From the NCBI GenBank assembly GCA_039090855.1, contig CM077034.1, positions 230,953,005 through 231,017,004 of the forward strand: 64,000 nt of DNA. Reading direction: 5' to 3'. The first letter of the stretch is position 1; each line of letters starts with the position of its first letter. The notes below the pieces were generated by a model that was not told the DNA's origin, searched no databases, and was given only the letters and a program-made list of their open reading frames with translations. Positions 47,860 to 60,490 of this stretch are shown here, in pieces. A program made the position numbers and the translations under genes. This stretch comes from Macrothele yani. Lineage: Eukaryota; Arthropoda; Arachnida; Araneae; Macrothelidae.

Positions 47860-50800
47860 TAAATATCGTTCGATTTCGATGAAGTTTTAGTATGTGGTAG
47901 GGAACCAGCTAGGCACGAACCCTATTGAAAATGGGCGGAATGGGGTCAAAGGTCAAGACATAAAAGCGGGATCCATTCCATTGCCTTTATGCGTCATAAC
48001 ATGCGTAAATATGGTTCGATTCCGATGAAATTTTAGTATGTGGAAGGGAACCAGCTAGGCACGAACCCTATTGAAAATGGGCGGAATGGGGTCAAAGGTC
48101 AAGACATAAAAGCGGGATCCATTCCATTGCCTTTATGCGTCATAACATGCGTAAATATGGTTCGATTTCGATGAAATTTTAGTATGAGGAAGGGAACCAG
48201 CTAGGCACGAACCCTATTGAAAATGGGTAGAATGGGGTCAAAGGTCAAGACATAAAAGCGGGATCCATTCCATTGCCTTTATGCGTCATAACATGCGTAA
48301 ATATGGTTCGATTTCGATGAAATTTTAGTATGTGGAAGAGAACAAGCTAGGCACGAACCCTATTGCAAATGGGCGGAATGGGGTCAAAGGTCAAGACATA
48401 AAAGCGGGATCCATTCCATTGCCTTTATGCGTCATAACATGCGTAAATATGGTTCGATTTCGATGAAATTTTAGTATGAGGAAGGGAACCAGCTAGGCAC
48501 GAACCCTATTGAAAATGGGCGGAATGGGGTCAAAGGTCAAGACATAAAAGCGGGATCCATTCCATTGCCTTTATGCGTCATAACATGCGTAATATGGTTC
48601 GATTTCGATGAAATTTTAGTATGTGGAAGGGCACCAGCTAGGCACGAACCCTATTGAAAATGGGCGGAATGGGGTCAAAGGTCAAGACATAAAAGCGGGA
48701 TCCATTCCATTGCCTTTATGCGTCATAACATGCGTAAATATGGTTCAATTTCGATGAAATTTTAGTATGTGGAAGAGAACCAGCTAGGCCCGAACCCTAT
48801 TGAAAATGGGCGGAATGGGGTCAAAGGTCAAGACATAAAAGCGGGATCCATTCCATTGCCTTTATGCGTCATAACATGCGTAAATATGGTTCAATTTCGA
48901 TGAAATTTTAGTATGTGGAAGGGAACCAGCTAGGCCCGAACCCTATTGAAAATGGGCGGAATGGGGTCAAAGGTCAAGACATAAAAGCGGGATCCATTCC
49001 ATTGCCTTTATGCGTCATAACATGCGTAAATATGGTTCGATTTCGATGAAATTTTAGTATGTGGAAGGGCACCAGCTAGGCACGAACCCTATTGAAAATG
49101 GGCGGAATGGGGTCAAAGGTCAAGACATAAAAGCGGGATCCATTCCATTGCCTTTATGCGTCATAACATGCGTAAATATGGTTCGATTTCGATGAAATTT
49201 TAGTATGAGGAAGGGAACCAGCTAGGCACGAACCCTATTGAAAATGGGCGGAATGGGGTCAAAGGTCAAGACATAAAAGCGGGATCCATTCCATTGCCTT
49301 TATGCGTCATAACATGCGTAATATGGTTCGATTTCGATGAAATTTTGGTATGTGGAAGGGCACCAGCTAGGCACGAACCCTTTTGAAAAAGGGCGGAATG
49401 GGGTCAAAGGTCAAGACATAAAAGCGGGATCCATTCCATTGCCTTTATGCGTCATAACATGCGTAATATGGTTCCATTTCGATGAAACTTTAGTATGTGG
49501 AAGGGCACCAGCTAGGCACGAACCCTATTGAAAATGGGCGGAATGGGGTCAAAGGTCAAGACATAAAAGCGGGATCCATTCCATTGCCTTTATGCGTCAT
49601 AACATGCGGAAATATGGTTCGATTTCGATGAAGTTTTAGTATGTGGTAGGGAACCAGCTAGGCACGAACCCTATTGAAAATGGGCGGAATGGGGTCAAAG
49701 GTCAAGACATAAAAGCGGGATCCATTCCATTGCCTTTATGCGTCATAACATGCGTAAATATGGTTCGATTTCGATGAAATTTTAGTATGTGGAAGGGAAC
49801 CAGCTAGGCACGAACCCTATTGAAAATGGGCGGAATGGGGTCAAAGGTCAAGACATAAAAGCGGGATCCATTCCATTGCCTTTATGCGTCATAACATGCG
49901 TAAATATGGTTCGATTTCGATGAAATTTTAGTATGTGGAAGAGAACCAGCTAGGCACGCACCCTATTGAAAATGGGCGGAATGGGGTCAAAGGTCAAGAC
50001 ATAAAAGCGGGATCCATTCCATTGCCTTTATGCGTCATAACATGCGTAAATATGGTTCCATTTCGATGAAATTTTAGTATGTGGAAGGGAACCAGCTAGG
50101 CACGAACCCTATTGCAAATGGGCGAAATGGGGTCAAAGGTCAAGACATAAAAGCGGGATCCATTCCATTGCCTTTATGCGTCATAACATGCGTAAATATG
50201 GTTCGATTTCGATGAAATTTTAGTATGAGGACGGGAACCAGCTAGGCACGAACCCTATTGAAAATGGGCGGAATGGGGTCAAAGGTCAAGACATAAAAGC
50301 GGGATCCATTCCATTGCCTTTATGCGTCATAACATGCGTAAATATGGTTCGATTTCGATGAAATTTTAGTATGAGGAAGGGAACCAGCTAGGCACGAACC
50401 CTATTGCAAATGGGCGGAATGGGGTCAAAGGTCAAGACATAAAAGCGGGATCCATTCCATTGCCTTTATGCGTCATAACATGCGTAAATATGGTTCGATT
50501 TCGATGAAATTTTAGTATGTGGAAGGGAACCAGCTAGGCACGAACCCTATTGCAAATGGGCGGAATGGGGTCAAAGGTCAAGACATAAAAGCGGGATCCA
50601 TTCCATTGCCTTTATGCGTCATAACATGCATAAATATGGTTCGATTTCGATGAAATTTTAGTATGTGGAAGGGAACCAGCTAGGCACGAACCCTATTGCA
50701 AATGGGCGGAATGGGGTCAAAGGTCAAGACATAAAAGCGGGATCCATTCCATTGCCTTTATGCGTCATAACATGCGTAAATATGGTTCGATTTCGATGAA

Positions 50801-52530
50801 ATTTTAGTATGTGGAAGGGAACCAGCTAGGCACGAACCCTATTGCAAATGGGCGGAATGGGGTCAAAGGTCAAGACATAAAAGCGGGATCCATTCCATTG
50901 CCTTTATGCGTCATAACATGCGTAAATATGGTTCGATTTCGATGAAATTTTAATATGAGGAAGGGAACCAGCTAGGCACGAACCCTATTGAAAATGGGCG
51001 GAATGGGGTCAAAGGTCAAGACATAAAAGCGGGATCCATTCCATTGCCTTTATGCGTCATAACATGCGTAAATATGGTTCGATTTCGATGAAATTTTAGT
51101 ATGTGGAAGGGAACCAGCTAGGCACGAACCCTATTGCAAATGGGCGGAATGGGGTCAAAGGTCAAGACATAAAAGCGGGATCCATTCCATTGCCTTTATT
51201 CGTCATAACATGCGTAAATATGGTTCGATTTCGATGAAATTTTAGTATGAGGAAGGGAACCAGCTAGGCACGAACCCTATTGAAAATGGGCGGAATGGGG
51301 TCAAAGGTCAAGACATAAAAGCGGGATCCATTCCATTGCCTTTATGCGTCATAACATGCGTAAATATGGTTCGATTTCGATGAAATTTTAGTATGAGGAC
51401 GGGAACCAGCTAGGCACGAACCCTATTGCAAATGTGCGGAATGGGGTCAAAGGTCAAGACATAAAAGCGGGATCCATTCCATTGCCTTTATGCGTCATAA
51501 CATGCGTAAATATGGTTCGATTTCGATGAAATTTTAGTATGAGGAAGGGAACCAGCTAGGCACGAACCCTATTGAAAATGGGCGGAATGGGGTCAAAGGT
51601 CAAGACATAAAAGCGGGATCCATTCCATTGCCTTTATGCGTCATAACATGCGTAAATATGGTTCGATTTCGATGAAATTTTAGTATGTGGAAGGGAACCA
51701 GCTAGGCACGAACCCTATTGCAAATGGGCGGAATGGGGTCAAAGGTCAAGACATAAAAGCGGGATCCATTCCATTGCCTTTATGCGTCATAACATGCATA
51801 AATATGGTTCGATTTCGATGAAATTTTAGTATGTGGAAGGGAACCAGCTAGGCACGAACCCTATTGCAAATGGGCGGAATGGGGTCAAAGGTCAAGACAT
51901 AAAAGCGGGATCCATTCCATTGCCTTTATGCGTCATAACATGCGTAAATATGGTTCGATTTCGATGAAATTTTAGTATGTGGAAGGGAACCAGCTAGGCA
52001 CGAACCCTATTGCAAATGGGCGGAATGGGGTCAAAGGTCAAGACATAAAAGCGGGATCCATTCCATTGCCTTTATGCGTCATAACATGCGTAAATATGGT
52101 TCGATTTCGATGAAATTTTAATATGAGGAAGGGAACCAGCTAGGCACGAACCCTATTGAAAATGGGCGGAATGGGGTCAAAGGTCAAGACATAAAAGCGG
52201 GATCCATTCCATTGCCTTTATGCGTCATAACATGCGTAAATATGGTTCGATTTCGATGAAATTTTAGTATGTGGAAGGGAACCAGCTAGGCACGAACCCT
52301 ATTGCAAATGGGCGGAATGGGGTCAAAGGTCAAGACATAAAAGCGGGATCCATTCCATTGCCTTTATTCGTCATAACATGCGTAAATATGGTTCGATTTC
52401 GATGAAATTTTAGTATGATTAAGGGAACCAGCTAGGCACGAACCCTATTGAAAATGGGCGGAATGGGGTCAAAGGTCAAGACATAAAAGCGGGATCCATT
52501 CCATTGCCTTTATGCGTCATAACATGCGTA
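47860..52530 (+). repeat. Right copy of the 4.4-kb satellite duplication
   Basis: Counterpart of the block at 40270. Within both copies an 8-monomer unit (1168 bp) is itself repeated twice: CATGCATAAA lies at 42743 and 43911 in the left copy, and at 50625 and 51793 in the right copy. Confidence 0.82.
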
Positions 52531-55500
52531 AATATGGTTCGATTTCGATGAAATTTTAGTATGTGGAAGGGAACCAGCTAGGCACGAACCCTATTGAAAA
52601 TGGGCGGAATGGGGTCAAAGGTCAAGACATAAAAGCGGGATCCATTCCATTGTCTTTATGCGTCATAACATGCGTAAATATGGTTCGATTTCGATGAAAT
52701 TTTAGTATGAGGAAGGGAACCAGCTAGGCACGAACCCTATTGAAAATGGGCAGAATGGGGTCAAAGTTCAAGACATAAAAGCGGGATCCATTCCATTGCC
52801 TTTATGCGTCATAACATGCGTAATATGGTTCGATTTCGATGAAATTTTAGTATGTGGAAGGGCACCAGCTAGGCACGAACCCTTTTGAAAAAGGGCGGAA
52901 TGGGGTCCAAGGTCAAGACATAAAAGCGGGATCCATTCCATTGCCTTTATGCGTCATAACATGCGTAAATATGGTTCGATTTCGATGAAATTTTAGTATG
53001 TGGAAGGGAACCAGCTAGGCACGAACCCTATTGCAAATGGGCGGAATGGGGTCAAAGGTCAAGACATAAAAGCGGGATCCATTCCATTGCCTTTATGCGT
53101 CATAACATGCGTAAATATGGTTCGATTTCGATGAAATTTTAATATGAGGAAGGGAACCAGCTAGGCACGAACCCTATTGAAAATGGGCGGAATGGGGTCA
53201 AAGGTCAAGACATAAAAGCGGGATCCATTCCATTGCCTTTATGCGTCATAACATGCGTAAATATGGTTCGATTTCGATGAAATTTTAGTATGTGGAAGGG
53301 AACCAGCTAGGCACGAACCCTATTGCAAATGGGCGGAATGGGGTCAAAGGTCAAGACATAAAAGCGGGATCCATTCCATTGCCTTTATTCGTCATAACAT
53401 GCGTAAATATGGTTCGATTTCGATGAAATTTTTAGTATGAGGAAGGGAACCAGCTAGGCACGAACCCTATTGAAAATGGGCGGAATGGGGTCAAAGGTCA
53501 AGACATAAAAGCGGGATCCATTCCATTGCCTTTATGCGTCATAACATGCGTAAATATGGTTCGATTTCGATGAAATTTTAGTATGTGGAAGGGAACCAGC
53601 TAGGCACGAACCCTATTGAAAATGGGCGGAATGGGGTCAAAGGTCAAGACATAAAAGCGGGATCCATTCCATTGTCTTTATGCGTCATAACATGCGTAAA
53701 TATGGTTCGATTTCGATGAAATTTTAGTATGAGGAAGGGAACCAGCTAGGCACGAACCCTATTGAAAATGGGCGGAATGGGGTCAAAGGTCAAGACATAA
53801 AAAGCGGGATCCATTCCATTGCCTTTATGCGTCATAACATGCGTAATATGGTTCGATTTCGATGAAATTTTAGTATGTGGAAGGGCACCAGCTAGGCACG
53901 AACCCTTTTGAAAAAGGGCGGAATGGGGTCAAAGGTCAAGACATAAAAGCGGGATCCATTCCATTGCCTTTATGCGTCATAACATGCGTAATATGGTTCC
54001 ATTTCGATGAAATTTTAGTATGTGGAAGGGCACCAGCTAGGCACGAACCCTATTGAAAATGGGCGGAATGGGGTCAAAGGTCAAGACATAAAAGCGGGAT
54101 ACATTCCATTGCCTTTATGCGTCATAACATGCGTAATATGGTTCGATTTCGATGAAATTTTAGTATGTGGAAGGGAACCAGCTAGGCACGAACCCTATTG
54201 AAAATGGGCGGAATGGGGTCAAAGGTCAAGACATAAAAGCGGGATCCATTCCATTGCCTTTATGCGTCATAACATGCGTAAATATGGTTCGATTTCGATG
54301 AAGTTTTAGTATGTGGTAGGGAACCAGCTAGGCACGAACCCTATTGAAAATGGGCGGAATGGGGTCAAAGGTCAAGACATAAAAGCGGGATCCATTCCAT
54401 TGCCTTTATGCGTCATAACATGCGTAAATATGGTTCGATTTCGATGAAATTTTAGTATGTGGAAGGGAACCAGCTAGGCACGAACCCTATTGAAAATGGG
54501 CGGAATGGGGTCAAAGGTCAAGACATAAAAGCGGGATCCATTCCATTGCCTTTATGCGTCATAACATGCGTAAATATGGTTCGATTTCGATGAAATTTTA
54601 GTATGAGGAAGGGAACCAGCTAGGCACGAACCCTATTGAAAATGGGCGGAATGGGGTCCAAGGTCAAGACATAAAAGCGGGATCCATTCCATTGCCTTTA
54701 TGCGTCATAACATGCGTAATATGGTTCGATTTCGATGAAATTTTAGTATGTGGAAGGGAACCAGCTAGGCACGAACCCTATTGAAAATGGGCGGAATGGG
54801 GTCAAAGGTCAAGACATAAAAGCGGGATCCATTCCATTGCCTTTATGCGTCATAACATGCGTAAATATCGTTCGATTTCGATGAAGTTTTAGTATGTGGT
54901 AGGGAACCAGCTAGGCACGAACCCTATTGAAAATGGGCGGAATGGGGTCAAAGGTCAAGACATAAAAGCGGGATCCATTCCATTGCCTTTATGCGTCATA
55001 ACATGCGTAAATATGGTTCGATTTCGATGAAATTTTAGTATGTGGAAGGGAACCAGCTAGGCACGAACCCTATTGAAAATGGGCGGAATGGGGTCAAAGG
55101 TCAAGACATAAAAGCGGGATCCATTCCATTGCCTTTATGCGTCATAACATGCGTAAATATGGTTCGATTTCGATGAAATTTTAGTATGTGGAAGAGAACC
55201 AGCTGGGCACGCACCCTATTGAAAATGGGCGGAATGGGGTCAAAGGTCAAGATATAAAAGCGGGATCCATTCCATTGCCTTTATGCGTCATAACATGCGT
55301 AAATATGGTTCGATTTCGATGAAATTTTAGTATGTGGAAGGGAACCAGCTAGGCACGAACCCTATTGAAAATGGGCGGAATGGGGTCAAAGGTCAAGACA
55401 TAAAGCGGGATCCATTCCATTGCCTTTATGCGTCATAACATGCGTAAATATGGTTCGATTTCGATGAAATTTTAGTATGAGGAAGGGAACCAGCTAGGCA

Positions 55501-57448
55501 CGAACCCTATTGAAAATGGGCGGAATGGGGTCAAAGGTCAAGACATAAAAGCGGGATCCATTCCATTGCCTTTATGCGTCATAACATGCGTAAATATGGT
55601 TCGATTTCGATGAAATTTTAGTATGTGGAAGGGAACCAGCTAGGCACGAACCCTATTGAAAATGGGCGGAATGGGGTCAAAGGTCAAGACATAAAAGCGG
55701 GATCCATTTCATTGCCTTTATGCGTCATAACATGCGTAAATATGGTTCGATTTCGATGAAATTTTAGTATGTGGTAGGGAACCAGCTAGGCACGAACCCT
55801 ATTGAAAATGGGCGGAATTGGGTCAAAGGTCAAGACATAAAAGCGGGATCCATTCCATTGCCTTTATGCGTCATAACATGCGTAAATATGGTTCGATTTC
55901 GATGAAATTTTAGTATGTGGAAGGGAACCAGCTAGGCACGAACCCTATTGAAAATGGGCGGAATGGGGTCAAAGGTCAAGACATAAAAGCGGGATCCATT
56001 CCATTGCCTTTATGCGTCATAACATGCGTAAATATGGTTCGATTTCGATGAAATTTTAGTATGTGGTAGGGAACCAGCTAGGCACGAACCCTATTGAAAA
56101 TGGGCGGAATGGGGTCAAAGGTCAAGACATAAAAGCGGGATCCATTCCATTGCCTTTATGCGTCATAACATGCGTAAATATGGTTCGATTTCGATGAAAT
56201 TTTAGTATGTGGAAGGGAACCAGCTTGGCACGAACATTATTGAAAATGGGCGGAATGGGGTCAAAGGTCAAGACATAAAAAGCGGGATCCATTCCATTTC
56301 CTTTATGCGTCATAACATGCGTAAATATGGTTCGATTTCGATGAAATTTTAGTATGTGGTAGGGAACCAGCTAGGCACGAACCCTATTGAAAATGGGCGG
56401 AATGGGGTCAAAGGTCAAGACATAAAAGCGGGATCCATTCCATTGCCTTTATGCGTCATAACATGCGTAAATATGGTTCGATTTCGATGAAATTTTAGTA
56501 TGTGGTAAGCAACCACCTGGGGACGAACCCTATTGAAAATGGGTGGAATGGGGTCAAAGGTCAAGATATAAAAGCGGGATCCATTCCATTGCCTTTATGC
56601 GTCATAACATGCGTAAATATGGTTCGATTTCGATGAAATTTTAGTATGTGGTAGGGAACCACCTGGGCAAGAACCCTATTGAAAATGGGCGAAACGGGGT
56701 CAAAGGTCAGGCAGGACATAAGAGCGGGATTTATTCCATTGCCCTTATGCGTCATAACTTGCGTAAAAATGGTTCGATTTCGATGAAATTTTAGTATGTG
56801 GTAGGGAACCAGCTAGGCACGAACCCTATTGAAAATGGGCGGAATGGGGTCAAAGGTCAAGACATAAAAGCGGGGATCCATTCCATTGCTTTTATGCGTC
56901 ATAACATGCGTAAATACGGTTCGATTTCCATGAGAATGTTAGTATGTGGTAGGGAACCACCTGGGCTCGAACCCTATGGAAAATGGGCGAAATGGGGTGA
57001 AAGGTCAGGACACTGGAGTGGGATTCCATTCCATTACTCTTGTGCATCATAACTTACCAAAAAAATGCTTTGATTGCGACAAAACGTTATCATGTTGTTC
57101 TGGAGGTATAGTGAACTGGTTCAGTCGAATATCAACGAAATGGGGTCAAAGGTCATTGCACAAAAGAAACATTTATTCCACAGCCACTATTCTCATAACT
57201 TGCGTAAAACTGCTTCTATTGCGACAAACCTTTAGTATGCTATTCCTGAGGTATAGTGAAGCGGTTCTATTGAATATCATCGAAATGGGGTCAAAGTTCA
57301 GGACACAGGAGCGAGATTTATTCCACAGCCATTATCCACATAACTTGAGTAATAAATTCTGGTATGTTGGAAAGCGTATCATAATCGATGCATTGCATGA
57401 TTTTACTAACTTGTTTAAGAAAGCAACTGATTATAGAAATGTTTTTAG

Positions 57449-57586
57449 GACTCAAAGGGAAGATGAAATTGAAGAATATTATAGAAGAAAATATGCTTCA
57501 ACTTCTCAAGGAGATCATGGATATGCTGCCACTGAAGAAGACTTGCCAGATGAAATTGCTCAGCAAACATTGTTGCCAGGTGTGAG
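57449..57586 (+). CDS. Spt5: Spt5 next exon (region before the NGN domain)
   Basis: The acceptor GTTTTTAG ends at 57448 and the donor GTAAGT starts at 57587. The first base completes the codon left by the exon ending at 20544. The frame then reads TQREDEIEEYYRRKYA, DLPDEIAQQTLLPGVR. Animal SPT5 proteins have DQREEELGEYYMKKYA, a variable stretch, then LSDDITQQQLLPGVKDP just before the NGN domain that binds SPT4. The match in order, spacing and splice phase makes the assignment firm. A longer open frame extends upstream to 56946, but that part is satellite and is spliced out. The downstream exon with the NGN domain lies beyond the window or was not found. Confidence 0.92.
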
Positions 57587-57920
57587 GTAAGTTGTCTCTG
57601 AATTGACACGTTTTATTCTTAATTTAATTTAAATGAAGGTGTCTGTTATTTCGGAAGCATGAAGCCTCATAGCTCATCATAAAAAACAAGAAAAAAAAAA
57701 AAACAATGTTCTAAGTTGGCGATCTACCCAGGGGGACGAATATGATGTAGATGAAAAAGTCTGTAGCATTTCCTACTGCTTGTCATATTATTTCTTAAAA
57801 TAGTCCTAAAGAGCACAGTGTTCAAGTTCTATCATAAAAATATTACAATAGAATATATTGAGAAATAATATACAATACTTGTTTTAAAAGGAATAGATAA
57901 ACGATTTTACAACTCGCCCT
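57587..57920. other. Start of the next Spt5 intron
   Basis: AT-rich sequence with an A-run near 57690. Nothing recognised. Confidence 0.6.
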
Positions 57921-58220
57921 GTCCTGCCAGGAACATGCAGGTGAGTTAACTTTGCTCAGGTGGCCCCCACAATCTCCAGATCTCAACCCCATTGAGAATT
58001 TGTGGGATAAAGTTGAACGAGCCATCAGACAGCTCGATCCACAACCCTGCAATCTCACACTCCTGGAAAGTGCTATTCATCAAGCGTGGTCTCAGATTCC
58101 ACAAACCACCTATCAAAATCTCGTGGAGTCCATGCCACGAAGAATCAACGCAGAATTAAAGGCAAGAGGTGGCCCAACAAAGTACTGAGGGGGTGGTCAT
58201 AATGAAGTGGCCACTCAGTG
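57921..58220 (+). mobile_element. Tc1-like element, 3' end only
   Basis: A 5'-truncated transposase end (QEHAGELTLLRWPPQSPDLN, then PIENLWDKVERAI) carries the SPDLNPIENLWD catalytic block and stops at 58188. It is followed by a terminal repeat reading CACTGAGTGGCCACTTCATT inward from 58220, with TA outside. No matching left end is visible upstream. It is a different Tc1 subfamily from the copies at 32116 and 60491. Confidence 0.82.
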
Positions 58221-58224
58221 TATA

Positions 58225-58860
58225 CAGTCATGGCCACAAGTCCTGTAGCAGTAGACCGAAAGTAAATTTTTGATGTTTAAAGTCGACGTATACTGTGTAA
58301 TGGTAAAGTCAGGAATACATATTATACATCATTTTAAAGGAAATTTTATGCTGAATTCAAATATTTTTACAGAATGTTATTACTAGTAATAGAAGCGAAG
58401 GTACAAGCAAAAGTACAGTATCTAGTCATAAAAAGCAAAAAAAAAAAAATAGTGGAATTTCTGAAATTAGTGTACAATGTATTTAACGTAAAATTACTGT
58501 CCAGTACATTATTGAAACTTGCAGGACACTTGAAATAACTTACCAACAAAATCACGGTTTCTTAGTAACAAAGTGCACCTTCTTGGCATGGAGCTAATGA
58601 GTTTCTCTAGTTGTCCATTGGTGATAACACGGTGGCAAAATTGCTGTTAAATGTGGCTGTGATCATTCCCCTGTCTTGCGCACTATTAAAAGAGTTGCAG
58701 AAGCGAGATGTGTGGAAACAGAAAAAGAACAGTAATATCTGTTCAAAAAACGTTAAATTTAACCAATGAACGCTACTATGTGGCATATTATATTGTGACT
58801 TCGGCTATAAGGAGAGATTGATCGACGATCTTTACAAACAAATTTAGAATAACCAAAATA
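58225..58860. other. Unassigned segment, possible Tc1-like left end
   Basis: Begins CAGTCATGGCCACAAGTCCT directly after a second TA, which looks like the outer end of another Tc1-like element abutting the previous one. No transposase or other gene recognised to 58860. Confidence 0.3.
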
Positions 58861-58875
58861 AACGGAGGCAGAATA

Positions 58876-59640
58876 TGACTGATACATACAGATTTTGTGG
58901 AATGCTACCATATTGTCCACGTATACCAGCTCCTTTAAAAAAGGAGTGCCATAAAGCAGATACTATACTTGACAATAGCAGATTATTACAATCAAGTAAC
59001 GAAAAATGTTCTGTCTTACGTAAAGCTGGTGTATACAGCATACCAATTATTAATATAAATAAGAACGTAGATGATAAAACAGTTTCATTGGTAGCACAAA
59101 GCGAAATATAGATATCAGATTACGTGAACATTTAAATAACTGGAATAAAGGTGAAATTCGAACTTCACTTATACAATATTGTTATAATAATGAAGCCATA
59201 CCCGACTGGGAGAATATAAATTTAGTTACTTCTCACAACACACATAAAAAGATTCTGACAGCAGAGGCCATCATAATAGAGAAAACCAAGGCATATAATT
59301 GCAATTTAAATGTCCCGATCGAATTATCACCAACATGGTTGAACATGACAAAACAGGAAAAACAACGAATTGTCCAAATAAGAAGATCAAGTCGACAAAT
59401 GAAACAAAGATTAAAAAACAGGACAACACTAGATGGTGCCAGCGACGTTCTACGTGATGAGCATGATGATGACGCAGATGATGGAGATGGCAGCACCGTC
59501 GACTTAATTAATAGTTAACACGTAAGGAACAGTACAGCACGAGATCTTGAAAATGGCCACGAAAGAGTGTGCCGAAACGCGCGTCGGAAATTCGGTATCT
59601 GGATTCCTCGGTGAAGACTGTTTTGCATATCGTTCTCAGT
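58876..59640 (+). mobile_element. Penelope-like element fragment with GIY-YIG endonuclease
   Basis: Two + frames make up the linker and endonuclease: YCPRIPAPLKKECHKADTIL through RKAGVYSIPI (to about 59060), then after a frameshift near 59100 RLREHLNNWNKGEIRTSLIQ, PDWENINLV and AEAIIIEKTKAYNCNLN. The AGVYSIPI and R.REHLNNW blocks match the GIY-YIG domain, although the canonical YIG segment is eroded. The frame ends in an Asp-rich tail with a stop at 59518. A hammerhead-like or Penelope-tail motif follows (59548-59592: ATGGCCACGAAAG...GTGCCGAAACGCG). Confidence 0.72.
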
Positions 59641-60109
59641 CAAATTTGAGGTTGGAATAATGGTTTTTATTTCGATTTTTAGTATTTTCATTGGATTAAT
59701 TTCCTTTCAAGTCCTATTTTGAGGACAAGGATTTTTTGTGTTTTCGATAAAATATTTTATGGGTTTTAGCTATCATAAGTACTTCATTGTTGCCTACGGG
59801 AATCGTTCATTTTATGGAACTTCGACTACGCAGTTTTTTGTTCTTGAGTATATACCGGGAGTAACTAATCAAAAAGAGACTCGCAAACCAAGAGGTGACA
59901 AACTTTTTGTAACCCTATCATGCATTTTTCTTTTAAGAAATAAGTTATGTGTTGTTTAGTTCATATATTTTAAATAAATATGCCATTTTATTTTACCCTC
60001 AATATGACACCACCAGATTGAATAAGAGGTTAAGGAATCAGGCTGTCGTAGTTTTCAGCGAACTTGTGTAAAAAACGTGAAGAATACAAAAAAATGACAG
60101 GACTTCTAT
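59641..60109. other. Unassigned AT-rich segment
   Basis: A 73-codon open frame at 59738-59959 has no recognisable motif. Nothing else supported. Confidence 0.4.
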
Positions 60110-60490
60110 GATATCCTGCTAAAGAACTCAAGAAAAAGAACAGGTCGACCAACACTCTGTACTAAACGTGATGATCGCATGTTGATTCATCATTCCTTAA
60201 AATCAAGGTTTAAAACAGCCACTGATTAAAAAAATGAGTGGCAGAATGAAGTAGGCATTATTGCATACAGTTCGTCGTATGCTACAAGAAAATGGACTGA
60301 CTGCACGAAAAGCTGCACAAAAACCTCTTTTTACTGAACAACAATGGCTCAAAAGAATTGCTTGGGCCAAGGCACACAAGAATTGGACTGTTGATGCATG
60401 GAAAAGTGATATTTTCAGTGATGAAGCAATTGTTACTATTCCCGCTAATAATGGAAATAATGATGTAGGCCGTCAAGCTGGCGAAAGATA
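60110..60490 (+). pseudogene. Tc1-like transposase, N-terminal half, interrupted by another Tc1
   Basis: The frames read RKRTGRPTLCTKRDDRMLIH, then TVRRMLQENGLTARKAAQKP, KRIAWAKAHKNWTVDAWKSD and IFSDEA (first catalytic Asp), ending in RQAGERY. Stops and frame changes occur upstream of 60261. The sequence resumes at 62005 after the nested element. The rejoined site is ...GERY|KACC..., typical of the WRR.GERY....C block of Tc1 transposases. Confidence 0.78.

Larger units (their letters stand above)
34560..57350 (+). repeat. 146-bp intronic satellite array
   Basis: About 156 head-to-tail units of 146 bp, with one-base indels in some. Landmarks in each unit: TGCGTCATAACATGCGTAAA, GGTTCGATT(T/C)CGATGAAAT, AGGGAACCAGCTAGGCACGA and GGGGTCAAAGGTCAAGACAT. 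Central units differ by a few percent. The first one or two (34560-34860) and the last several (56500-57350) are clearly more diverged, for example ACCACCTGGGGACGAACCC in place of ACCAGCTAGGCACGAACCC. Higher-order blocks of 8 units and a large internal duplication are present. No coding potential beyond accidental frames. It is not derived from any element I recognise. It ends about 100 bp before the Spt5 acceptor. Confidence 0.93.
20545..57448 (+). other. 36.9-kb Spt5 intron filled with satellites and transposons
   Basis: It is bounded by GTAAGC at 20545 and TTTTTAG ending at 57448. The flanking exons join in phase (AC|G) and restore continuous SPT5 homology. The intron contains arrays of 301-bp, 29-bp and 146-bp repeats, Penelope-like, hAT, RTE, Tc1 and mariner-superfamily elements, and a SINE. 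Confidence 0.88.

Noticed and set aside
34560..57350. CRISPR-like direct repeat array
   Set aside because: Units are contiguous 146-bp copies with no unique spacers, and the DNA is eukaryotic.
34560..57350. CENP-B box in the 146-bp satellite
   Set aside because: I looked for TTCG....A..CGGG. The CGGG in GCGGGATCC is not preceded by TTCG at the needed distance, so centromere function is not supported by sequence.
56946..57448. N-terminal part of a 214-codon open frame continuous with the Spt5 exon
   Set aside because: This part is diverged 146-bp satellite. A good acceptor at 57448 and the phase match to the exon ending at 20544 show that only 57449-57586 is coding.
59738..59959. 73-codon open frame as a small gene
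   Set aside because: No recognisable domain or splice context, and it lies between transposon relics.
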